64,000 nucleotides of DNA from Lucinisca nassula (lineage: Eukaryota; Mollusca; Bivalvia; Lucinida; Lucinidae), in NCBI GenBank assembly GCA_963580285.1, contig CAUZLF010000731.1, positions 62,001-126,000 of the forward strand, read 5' to 3'. Below are positions 54,710 through 64,000 of the stretch, one piece after another. Position numbers and translations under genes: made by a program. The notes under the pieces are model-generated. The model did no database searches. It was given only the letters and a program-made list of their open reading frames with translations, and had not been told where the DNA came from. How positions within the stretch are numbered: the first letter of the stretch is position 1; each line of letters begins with the position of its first letter.

Positions 54710-54715
54710 CTTGGC
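54710..54715. repeat. Polinton target-site duplication, right
   Basis: CTTGGC, identical to 27,341-27,346. Confidence 0.92.
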
Positions 54716-54931
54716 GACTTTTAAAAATCAGGCTTATGTGGACAACGCATGGCGAATAATTTCCCCACAAATCACTCATGCATACATCGTATGATTTATG
54801 CACGATTTGTGCGTGGAGTGGCATATTTTGCTTTTGCCTACCATATTTACCTAAAATATTTTAGCCGCGCTGCTTTGCCATATACCTTCTAAAATAACTT
54901 AGATGTGCATAAGCACCAGAAAGGTTTCCTA

Positions 54932-55115
54932 TTCCATCTCGCAACGGTCTCTCACCGCTGAGGGTTCGAGCCTCGCTCGGGTCACATGTGAGACGCCAAG
55001 TTCTGCAACGGAAGCTCAGGTGTTTTTTCTACGGGTACTCCGGATTTCGCCCAACTCTTATTAACGATCGGCTCGATATGAGGGAAATAATCTTGAAAGG
55101 GCCGTAAAACCAAAA
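54932..55115 (+). repeat. tRNA-derived SINE
   Basis: GGTTCGAGCCTCGCTCGGGT (B box), GACGCCAAGTTCTGCAACGG, CTCGATATGAGGGAAATAAT and GGGCCGTAAAACC. The A box is missing, as in the other copies. Confidence 0.8.
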
Positions 55116-55640
55116 ATAAATGAATAAAGGCGTCAAAAATAAAATGATAAAAACGACAGCAGCTACACATACATTGAAAGAATTTCAGTTTAAACGAAAT
55201 GAGTTGCTACAATGGAAAATGCGTCAGCGAACATCTGAATCATCGCGAAAACATGCCTATATAAATTTGACACCCTTAAACCCCACCTGTATATGGTAAA
55301 ATTTGGGTTTACAGGTGTAAACCTTTTTTTTTGGGGGGGTGGGGGTGGGGGGGGGGGGTTCTGCTCGAAAATATACATCATGGGTACTCGTTCGAACCGC
55401 CTCTATGAGACAGTTCTAAAGAGTACGCACAGTCTTTATTTTGAGCAAAAATAAGAAAATATCACAATTTTTATCTTAAAATTTTCTCTTTTTTTTTCAG
55501 GGGTAAAATTTACAATGTATTTGTATGGGCGTTCTTTCTTAATAGTCCGACTTTAAAGACAACAATTACTCTGCGCCCTGACCCAGTTAGGTTATAGACT
55601 TCTCAGCCTGCGAGAACAATGCACCCATCAATGTTAACCC
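55116..55640. repeat. Dispersed repeat D with G-rich tract
   Basis: Same order as 59,646-60,170, also directly after a SINE: AACGACAGCAGCTACACATA, CGCGAAAACATGCCTA, GGGTTTACAGGTGTAAACC, then CAGGGGTAA. It contains an interrupted G run (55,334-55,360). SINE plus D forms a duplicated pair. Confidence 0.75.
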
Positions 55641-55654
55641 CAAGAGTGGGAATG

Positions 55655-56920
55655 ACGAGCTGTTTGCCAATACACGTGTGTGGTCGGTTTCAGCTCTGTG
55701 TGGAAGCATCATGCAGCCCATCTATTTCTTCAAGCCCCGATGGGCCGAAGTACCGAACGAGCAAATGAATGAAAGAACGAACGAACGAACGAACGTGCGA
55801 ACAAAATAACTATACGTAAGAAGCTTACTATAAATAAACGGGCCTCCGTGGGCAAGTGGATAAGAGCGCTGACTCTTAAACATTAGGTCTCTGTTACATG
55901 TGGGTTTACGGCGTCCCGCAAACCCGAATGTTGACAAGACGACTGGGGTTGATCTCTGACAGGTTAACGGGCAACTGTGGGGTAAGGCACAAGACAGATG
56001 TTATATACAAGACATAAATAATTAACAGTAACTATATACAATAATACCAACTCTAAACACTACATTTATTTGCTTCTGTAATCATTTCATGGCGCAAGCC
56101 CGAAGGCAAAACTACGTTTTGTGCTCGGGACGGTGATGTTAAAATTATATAGAAGCAAATAAAAAAATGAACCAACAACAACAAAAAATAGCTTGCCAGC
56201 AAAAAATATAAGTCCACTTGGGGTAGATTATTTCGACGCACTGGTGTACCCGGGCTTTCAAATGAAGAATCACTCTTCTTACCGCAAGTCAGGGTCTTAA
56301 CTCCTGGTCATTGCCTTCACTTCCATTTTATTTAATCTCTGGATATTTGGAATATTCTATTCCGTAAGAACTTCTGCCAGTCAACTGGTCTGGTCGGTCA
56401 GATTTATGGGGATGCCCGCCTCTGCAGGGCACTTCTTCCCTGAGACTCGTACCAATACCTGCTCCTATAGACCAGGGAGCAGCATGTCAACACACGTCGT
56501 CTTGACATTATGTGCCGTCGAAGCGTCTTGTTTGGCCCGTCACAATGTTGTGTGTAACCTTACACTATCTCCCTGATGCTGCTGGTCCATTTTTCAGGGT
56601 ATTTATATCTATGAATACTACAGGATAATCATGCATACCCGTGCTAGCTCGCCAAATTTGTGAGAAGTAAAGAAACTATCCACAATCATAGCCATACAGT
56701 AAGTTTCAGCAGATCATTGATCTCCGTTACAATTGTATTTCCTTTAGGGAAAAAATAATGAAACTTCCCTACAGACCATACTATAACTCCCGCCAGTACG
56801 AATATCCACAACATTGTGACTGGCATGAAAAAAATATATGGCCTAAAATATTTTAGTTGCGCTGCTTTGCCATATACCTACTCAAAATAACTTAGATGTG
56901 CATAAGCACCAGAAAGGTTT
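55655..56920. repeat. Dispersed repeat H, uninterrupted paralogue
   Basis: Corresponds to 20,690-21,368 plus 26,820-27,330 and then to about 54,850-54,925. It lacks the LINE at 56,319-56,340, and has no Polinton and no equivalent of the roughly 115 bp flanking the Polinton. A tRNA-like word CCTCCGTGGGCAAGTGGATA lies near 55,843. Confidence 0.85.
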
Positions 56921-57549
56921 ACCCTTGCTTCCTTGAATGAATTCGGTAATCGACGGTGTAAGCGAGAGTATGTTGATCATAAAGCCCTTAAGGACTGGAA
57001 ACTTAGCATTTTAAAACTAGTGAATAAACGCATTTCTTTCTATTCTCAAAATACTAACTTATTACCTCCTAAGCCCAAGACGTCTTTACGTCATCTTAAA
57101 CTAGGTATTCAAGAATTTCATAAGAAGTTTGTTTTTGCCCCTGCAGACAAGGCCGCTAACAACGTCGTCGTTGTGTGACGGCTCCACTTTGTTAACACGC
57201 TGAAGCAGGAGCTTGGTGGTACTAAGGCCTATGAACTTCAGCCTTCAGCTGAAGAGAGAGCTATAGTAGATAAACATGTCTTTCAGCCACCAAGTTTGCT
57301 GTGTGAGTTAACGAAGGCCAAGACAAGCTTCCTACGCCATACTGGCTACCAAAACTTCATAAAAGACCTTACAAAGCACGGTTTATTGCAAATTCTAGCT
57401 CTTGCACTACCACTGAACTTTCTTAATTATTAACTTCCTGTCTTACTGCTATTAAAACGCATGTAATTAAATATTGTGATAAAGTCTTTGAAAGATCAGG
57501 AAAAAATCTGTTTTGGTCTATAAAAAATTCGAATGAGGTTTTAAATAAA

Positions 57550-58878
57550 TTGAAATCCAGACATTTTCGTGCTTCAAGTCTGTCTACTTACGATTTTTCC
57601 ACTCTTTACACTACACTTCCTCATAATCTTATAAAAGAAAAGCTTAATGATTTAATTGAATGGGCTTTTCACAGAGAAGATTCTCTCTATCTTGCATGTA
57701 ATGTCAGAAATGCTTTTTTCACTTCTAAAGAGCATAAGAATTATACACTTTGGTCATGTCAGAAAGTGTGTGATGCATTCACCTTTCTACTTGACAATAT
57801 TTATATTAGATTCGGTTCTAAGTTATTTAGACAAATTGTGGGTATTCCGATGGGTATGAATTGCGCACCTCTTGTGGCTGATCTGTTCTTGTATTGTTAT
57901 GAAAGAGACTTCATGTTGTCACTTTCCATTGATAACCAATCTGAAATTATTGAAGCTTTAAGCTCCACTTCTAGATATTTAGATGATTTATTAAATATTG
58001 ATAATACCTATTTCGGTCTCTCACCGCCGTAGGTTCGAGCCTCGCTCGGGCCACGTGTGAGACGCCAAGTTCTGCAACGGAAGGTCAGGTGGTTTTTCTC
58101 CGGGTACTCCGGTTTTCGCCCACCTCTGATTAACGATCGGCTCGATATGAGTGAAATAATCTTGAAAGGGCCGTAAAACCCAAACCAAAAAAAAAATAAA
58201 AAAAAAAATACCTATTTCGATGATTTGATCAGTCAGATTTACCCCCCTGAATTTCAGTTAAATAAAGCAAATTCTTCTGATACCGAGGCCCCGTTTTTGG
58301 ATTTACATCTATCTATTGTGTATGGATTTGTTTCGTGCAAAATTTATGATAAACGCGATGACTTTGATTTTGAGATTTTAAATTTTCCTTTTTTGGATGG
58401 TGATGTTCCTCGTGCGCCATCCTATGGCGTTTATATTTCGCAATTAATTCGATTTGCTAGAGTGTGTAGTAATGTAACTGACTTCAACACTCGTAATAAA
58501 TTATTAACGGCTAAACTCCTTAATCAGGGTTATCGGTACCATAAACTACGCAAAGCCTTTTCAAAATTTTATAGACGCCATTCTGATTTAATTTCAAAAT
58601 TCAGTATTGGACTTAAATCTCTTCTGCAACAAGGTCTATCGGAACCCGAATTTTATGGTTACTTAGTGTATAAATTCAGAAAAATATATAACCGTAATGA
58701 CTTTAGCACACAATTTCGTAAAATCATTCTTCGATATAAAAAGATTGGGTACAACATGGATGTTATACGACAGACTGCATGCATGGTGGTTAACCCAATC
58801 ACGGTTGGCAACTTTGCTTCCCTCTTTAATTGCACGCCGGTGGGTCAGGCCTCAGATTCTATGACGGCTCCAACGTAA
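57550..58878 (+). pseudogene. PLE reverse transcriptase, split by a SINE
   Basis: 57,550-58,014 has STYDFSTLYTTLPH, QIVGIPMGMNCAPLVADL and SRYLDDLLNIDN. After the SINE, 58,219-58,878 gives EAPFLDLHLSI, GVYISQLIRFARVC, RYHKLRKAFSKFY and the end FNCTPVGQASDSMTAPT, with a TAA stop. It lies close in sequence to copy g. Confidence 0.9.
58015..58206 (+). mobile_element. SINE inserted in the PLE RT gene
   Basis: Flanked by ATACCTATTTC on both sides (ending 58,014 and 58,218). B box GTAGGTTCGAGCCTCG near the 5' end, poly(A)-rich tail. The 5' end lacks the A box. Confidence 0.9.
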
Positions 58879-59460
58879 AGGCTTATTGAGAATTAGAGAG
58901 ATCTAATTCAAGGTAATGTTGGTTGGTGCCTGATGCTCTGTCTCTGGTCGGGCCCATCGGAGTCTAACTGTTGGTTTTCTTTTGCTCCAGCATTTCAGTG
59001 GTTTCTTGCTGTCGAGTCCTCACCGTTGTCTCACCTCTGTGGTTCTTTGATTTTTGTGTTCACGGAGATGTTGCACTGATGAGTTAGGAGGCCTTCATGC
59101 GGACTGAACAAATTATTTGTCTAAATCGCGACGGAAGTAAGGGCTAGGATTGTGGCCACGTAAAATCGATTTAAGCCCCCCAGTGGAAATCATTCCACTG
59201 ACCGTCCCAATGCGGTTCTTCTGTGGCGGTTTATTTATGGTGTTGTTTGTTACTTACTGTGTGTATCACTTGTGTCTTTTTATTTTGGATGGCCATATGG
59301 CCATTTTGTGGGAAAGTAAATGTCCTTATGGCCTTCCTTTGTTTAGGTTTCCATTATGGTCTGGTGGCTTAATGTTTGTTTTTCTTTCCCTTTGGTGTCT
59401 TTGATGGGTGGAGTAAGTTAATTGTATCGATTCCTGATCTTTGTTTTACTTCTACTTTAC

Positions 59461-59645
59461 TATTCCATCTCGTAACGGTCTCTCACCGCTGAGGGTTCGA
59501 GCCTCGCTCGGGTCACATGTTAGACGCCAAGTTCTGCAACGGAAGCTCAGGTGGTTTTTCTCCGGGTACCCCGGTTTTCGCCCACCTCTGATTAACGATC
59601 GACTCGATATGAGTAAAATAATCTTGAAAGGGCAGTAAAACCAAA
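59461..59645 (+). repeat. tRNA-derived SINE
   Basis: Near-identical to 54,932-55,115, placed directly after the PLE 3' end and followed by repeat D, as at the other site. Confidence 0.8.
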
Positions 59646-60400
59646 AAAACACCTAAATGAATAAAGGAGTCGAAAATAAAATGTTTAAAACGACAGCAGC
59701 TACACATACTTTGAAAGAATTTCAGCTTAAACGAAACGAGTTGCTACAAGGGAAAATGCGTCGGTGGATATCTGAATCATCGCGAAAACATGCCTAAATA
59801 AATTTGACCCCCTTGAACCCCACCTGTATATGGTAAAATTGGGGTTTACAGGTGTAAACCTTTTTATTTTTTGTTATTTCTGCTCTAAAATATTGACCAT
59901 GGGTACTCGTCAGAACCGCCTCATCAATTTTACCATATACGAGAACACACAGTCTATATTTTGAGCAAAAATAAGAAAAATATCACAATTATTTTTATCT
60001 TAAAATTTTCATTTTTTTTCAGGGGTAAGATTTACAATGTATTTGTATGGACGTGCTTTCGTAATGGTCCGACCTTAAGGACAACAGTTACTCTGCGCCC
60101 TGACCCAGACTTCTCAGCCTGCGAGAACAATGCACCCATCAATGTTAACTTCAAGAGTGAAAATAGTGAGCTTGTCCCGGGCGTTACAGTAACACACCCG
60201 TGCGACATAGTCATTTTTCACATCTCCAAAATGGCCACTTTTCTGATGACAATCTGTGATTTTTTTTCTTATTTATACTGTAAACTGCAGGTTTTGGGTG
60301 CTCGTTAGAACCGCCTCATTGAGGCGGTTCTAACGGGTACCCACAACCTATGTCTTGGAGCAGAAATAAGACAAGAAAAAAGTGTCATATCAAGTGATTC
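59646..60400. repeat. Dispersed repeat D and a hairpin
   Basis: Matches 55,116-55,640 to about 60,170. At about 60,305-60,335, GTTAGAACCGCCTCA, one T, and its exact reverse complement form a perfect 15 bp stem. Confidence 0.7.
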
Positions 60401-60739
60401 GACTATTTTGGAAAGGAACAGGCAATGCTATCTTATTATTCAACCGTTCGGTTATAAACTTATTAACTAGAATTATTTGACCGTGTCGACATGACAACTG
60501 AACTTGCAGTATTATATTCAACATGACCGGTTGTCTTGTCAGTTTGATCATCTTTGTGGAAAACTGTGTTCAATTTAACCGTGTAACAGGGTGAATTCGA
60601 CAATGACTGATCAATGTCCCCAGCCTTATGGATATAACAAACCGACAAGCGTAATCAACAAAGAGACTGGTCTTCTTTATAGATGTACTTAGCACCCCCA
60701 TTTTCAACATCAATAACAACAGGAGTCCATTAATTCCGT
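60401..60739. other. Non-coding interval
   Basis: No supported gene or repeat. Confidence 0.45.
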
Positions 60740-61075
60740 GTGTGTTTATGTATTATTATTATTTTTATTATTATTATCAACTCAATCATCGTTTTCTATA
60801 TTTATTATTATTACGGGTGAATTTTCAGCAAGTGTTTATTCATTTTTCCCAACACATATATTACAATAACAATAATAATAATAACAATAATTATCAAGAT
60901 CATAATACTTGTGAAAGTAGCAGTAGCAGTTGAAGAAGTGGTGGAAGAAGTAGTTAGTATAATTATTGTAATTATCGTTTTGATTATTGAAATTTTTATT
61001 ATCATTATTATTATTGTAGTAGCAGTAGTAGTAGAAGTAGTGGGAGTAGTAATAAGTGCAGTATTGTTAATTTGA
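60740..61075. repeat. ATT/AGT triplet microsatellites
   Basis: Imperfect TTA/ATA and GTA runs; similar tracts recur at 61,264-61,365 and 61,735-61,850. Short ORFs here are repeat translations. Confidence 0.8.
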
Positions 61076-61079
61076 TATG

Positions 61080-61262
61080 AGATTTAGTGTACCCGACAAC
61101 ACTGTTTAGGTCATTTTGGAGACGCTGCCTCACATTTTATAGGAGTGTTATACCCTAAATTGAGATGAAATGAATGACATCGCAATGAAATTAATACATG
61201 AATAGGGTCTATATATGCATGGACAGTCCGACTATCGCCACTTTGCCTAAGCAGGCAAGTAG
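61080..61262 (+). repeat. SINE-like dispersed repeat (family V)
   Basis: ACCCGACAACACTGTTTAGG, CATTTTGGAGACGCTGCCTC, ATGCATGGACAGTCCGACTA and TTTGCCTAAGCAGGCAAG. Confidence 0.65.
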
Positions 61263-61365
61263 TAAAAGCTATAGTTAGAGTATAATTATTATTATAATTG
61301 ATTTTAGTATTAAAATTATCATTATGATAAGTAGTAGTATTAGTAGAAGTAGTTTGTTTGAATCC

Positions 61366-61695
61366 CCGTCAACACCTTTTAGGTCATTTTGGAGACTATG
61401 GGTGGAGTAAGTTAATTGTATCAATTCCTGTATCAATTCTTTGTTTTACTTCTACTTTGCTTCCAATTTCGTGGAGCTTTTATTCCGCATTGAGATGAAA
61501 TGTCATCTAAAGCCCTGACGCCCAAACAAACACAAATGTTTACATGTAGGGGCTGTCCGACTCGCACCTTTTTGTCTGGTCATGCGGATCCTTTAAGCGG
61601 TTAACTAGTACTCATGTGTGGTTAGTTTCAGCTCTGTGTTGAACCATTATGCAGCACATTTTATTTCTGCAAATCCCGATTGGCAGGGACCCATG
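61366..61695 (+). repeat. SINE-like repeat (family V) with a PLE 3'-end insertion
   Basis: Family-V sequence is interrupted after TTTTGGAGACT by a PLE 3' end (61,398-61,458, ending TTTTACTTCTACTTT). It resumes GCTTCCAATTTCGTGGAGC and continues through CTCATGTGTGGTTAGTTTCA. Confidence 0.75.
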
Positions 61696-61859
61696 TAGTA
61701 GTAGTCTTAGTTTAATTCTTTTCATCATCGTTTTCATAATTAACATTATTATCAGAAGTAGTGGAAGTAGTAGTTGTTAAGATTGTTGTGATATTATTAT
61801 TACTATTATTTTTATTATTTTTGTTATTATTAGTATTATTATTTTTATGTACATTCCTA

Positions 61860-62630
61860 CAAATTATATTGGCTAGTTTTTATCAAATTTCGTTTTCATC
61901 ACGTAAACATGACTTGTAGTGCCCTTATAAACGGATTTTATGTTATATATTTACATTATTTTGACAATATTTCAACCAACAACCTTCAATTGAATCGTTA
62001 GAAAAATGCATTTTTACAGTCAATCTGATTATTATGGATGAATTGTAAATATGTTTTCTGTCCTTATGAACTTCATTTGAAACAAATGAGATACATACTA
62101 AAACGATATCTTGTGGACAACTTTATATTATTTTTTGTGACTAAAGTTCTTATAACAGTTATACGCCTTCAGTCAGGGCACAGCAAAAAGTTTGAAACAC
62201 AACTTTCCATACAAAGTGTCCACTAAGTTCCTTACGCAACCTTATCATATTCATCAACTGATCTTTTTATATGGTACTCGAGTATGTAAAATAAACAGAG
62301 TCAATCTTTATGCTATTAATCAAAGTGTGATGTGCCACCTTTTCTTGCTGGGCAGCTAGAAGTGGGGTTTAGGGGATGTTAATTCCACGGACTTGTTCAC
62401 GTGATGGGTTTAGATAAATTTCAAACAATTTGGTCAGCTATCACTCCCATGGATCATTATTTTGAGTTTAAGTGGTCCGTTTCAAGATATAATGGCTTAC
62501 GGGTATTAATTAAAAAAACAACAACATATTTTCAGACTAGAAATGCGTCCATAGGACACGGATGCACCCGCCTGAAAATATCTCTATGTTCGTTTTCATC
62601 CATAGAAAGTTATTGACCCTGTTCAAGCTT
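61860..62630. other. Non-coding interval
   Basis: AT-rich; no gene, RNA or repeat that I can support. Confidence 0.45.
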
Positions 62631-62639
62631 TGGACCCTT

Positions 62640-63440
62640 TTTCACATTTGACCTCTAAGTATGACCTTGACCTTGGAGGTAAGGACCTTGGTTTTGTATG
62701 AGGCAGATTGTCTCATGATGGCCAACATTTCTGCCAAGTAATTTCAAAATCCATCCAGAGATAAGAAAGTTATTGACTGCGTTTAAGTTTCGGACAATTT
62801 TTTTTACCTTTGACCTCTAAGTATGACCTTGACCTTGGAGGTTCAGATCTTGGTTTGCACGTGACACATCGTCTCATGATGGTTAACATTTCTTCAAAGT
62901 AATTTCAAAATCCATCCAGAAATAAGTAAGTTATTGACTGCGTTTAAGTTTCGGACCCTTTTTTGACCTTTGACCTCTAAGTATGACCTTGACCTTGGGG
63001 GTACGGACCTGGGTTTTGCACGTGACACATCGCCTCATGATGGTTAACATTTCTACAAAGTAACTTCAAAATCCATCTAGAAATAAGAAAGTTATTGACT
63101 ACGTTTAAGTTTCGGACCCTGTTTTTTGACCTTTGATCTCTAAGTATGACCTTGACCTTGGAGGTACAGACCTGGGTTTTGCACGTGACACATTGTCTCA
63201 TGATGGTTAACATTTATGCCAAGTAATTTTAAAATCCATCAAGAAATAAGGAAGTTATTGAATGCGTTTAAGTTTCGTACTCTTTTTTGACCTTTGACCT
63301 CTAAGTATGACCTTGACCTTGGAGGTACAGACCTGGGTTTTGCACGTGACACATCGTCTCATGATGGTTAACATTTATGCCGAGTAATTTTAAAATCCAT
63401 CAAGAAATAAGGAAGTTATTGACTGCGTTTAAGTTTCGGA
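62640..63440. repeat. Tandem repeat, about 161 bp period, 5 units
   Basis: GACCTTGACCTTGG starts at 62,663, 62,825, 62,985, 63,148 and 63,309. Units also carry GTCTCATGATGG, TTTCAAAATCCATC and AAGTTATTGACTGCG. It ends in a run of GGACGGACGGACG words and GGGGGCATAAAAA. Confidence 0.9.
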
Positions 63441-63906
63441 CGCACGGACACACGGACGGACGGACGAACAGGGGCAACGCTATATGCCCTTTCCACCATT
63501 TTTCGAATTGCGGGGGCATAAAAATTGCTGAACCTTTTACAAACAGTGCAGAACTTGACAGACGCCGCGAAATGCAGCGTCTGATCTGTATCTTCACTAT
63601 TTGGCAGTGTCTAGATCGGGGGCTTCCCCTATAAAGTGGGTCAATATTTGTAAATCTTCTATTAGGATCTAAAGTCCCCTCAAGAACATACGAGTTTTGT
63701 CTAGTTCATGAAGATCGAACGTTTTGGATGTTCACGCATCCCCCTCCCCCACACCCACGCATTATGCTCACCAGCCACCTCTAGGGAGAAAAAAATATGG
63801 AAGATGCATAAACTGCGGCGGCAAAGGGCATCCTTACAGCGCACAGCGAGGACACTGTTTTTTTTTTGTTTTGTTTTTTTTATAATTTTATTTTCGTTAT
63901 CTTCAA

Positions 63907-63909
<3 letters not shown>
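63441..63909. other. Non-coding interval
   Basis: Includes GCAGCGTCTGATCTGTATCT near 63,573, a motif shared with the Polinton inverted repeats, and T-rich runs near 63,860. No gene. Confidence 0.45.

Positions 63910-63991
<82 letters not shown>
63910..63991. repeat. (AT)n microsatellite
   Basis: About 82 bp of perfect AT dinucleotide repeat. Confidence 0.95.
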
Positions 63992-63995
<4 letters not shown>

Positions 63996-64000
63996 AAACA

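Larger units (their letters stand above)
56925..59458 (+). mobile_element. PLE copy j, longest plus-strand copy
   Basis: Runs from the linker region (MNEFGNRRCKREY at 56,933) through RT to the 3' end TTTTACTTCTACTTT, interrupted by a SINE at 58,015-58,206. TGA at 57,176-57,178 again follows NNVVVV, and the frame continues RLHFVNTLKQELGG. Small indels break the RT near 57,300-57,440. Confidence 0.92.

Noticed and set aside
58879..59458. SECIS element in the PLE 3' UTR
   Set aside because: I looked for an ATGA...AA...GA core; the one ATGA (about 59,077) has no convincing stem by eye, so I do not annotate it. A SECIS program is needed.
63701..63994. Tyr/Ile repeat protein on the minus strand
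   Set aside because: Translation of the AT dinucleotide run.
1..64000. CRISPR arrays, bacterial operons or riboswitches
   Set aside because: Spliceosomal signals, SINEs, LINEs and AATAAA signals show animal DNA; tandem arrays here have no spacer structure.

Overview
This window is animal genomic DNA packed with transposons, most likely from a bivalve mollusc. It is AT-rich, carries spliceosomal introns, tRNA-derived SINEs, long tandem arrays of 145-161 bp units and many Penelope-like (PLE) retroelement copies. The PLE family has its GIY-YIG endonuclease upstream of the reverse transcriptase, as in the Naiad clade, and UGA codons interrupt its reading frame. Published work reports Naiad elements of clams that encode selenoproteins, which supports a bivalve source. 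I cannot name the species.

Layout. 1-1860: 5' part of a Naiad-type PLE, minus strand. 1.9-6.3 kb: inverted-repeat element, PLE 3' fragment and three tandem arrays. 6.37-7.48 kb: decayed partial copy of a GMC oxidoreductase gene. 8.4-13.3 kb: PLE fragments (one pair head to head), a MITE and a dead mariner. 14.6-15.2 kb: purine-rich triplet repeat. 15,849-17,660: intact single-exon GMC oxidoreductase, the only convincing intact host gene. 18-21.4 kb: SINE-like and PLE repeats. 21.37-26.82 kb: almost complete I-like LINE (ORF1 with zinc knuckles; ORF2 with endonuclease, RT and RNase H) inserted in a dispersed repeat. 27,347-54,709: a complete Polinton/Maverick. 54.9-64 kb: SINEs, an uninterrupted paralogue of the dispersed repeat, a long plus-strand PLE, microsatellites, a 161 bp array and an AT run at the end.

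The Polinton is the main find. It has 552 bp terminal inverted repeats (7 mismatches by hand alignment) and a perfect 6 bp target duplication, CTTGGC. On the minus strand it carries protein-primed DNA polymerase B (with two small 5' exons), a FtsK/HerA-type packaging ATPase, an uncharacterised protein, a DDE integrase, a small hydrophobic/basic protein, a minor capsid (penton-like) protein, a basic protein, the major capsid protein and an adenain-type protease. On the plus strand near the left end are two uncharacterised overlapping genes and a BIR-domain (IAP-like) gene. This is a virus-like replication and particle set plus a probable apoptosis-related accessory gene. The copy is dead: several frameshifts and stops, loss of polymerase motif C, and insertion of a LINE, PLEs, SINEs and a MITE.

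Insertions are nested: a PLE lies in a roughly 375 bp tandem-unit element, which lies in LINE ORF1, which lies in the Polinton penton gene, which lies in a dispersed host repeat. All assignments come from reading sequence and translations; no database search, alignment program or structure prediction was run. Some frameshifts could be assembly errors.
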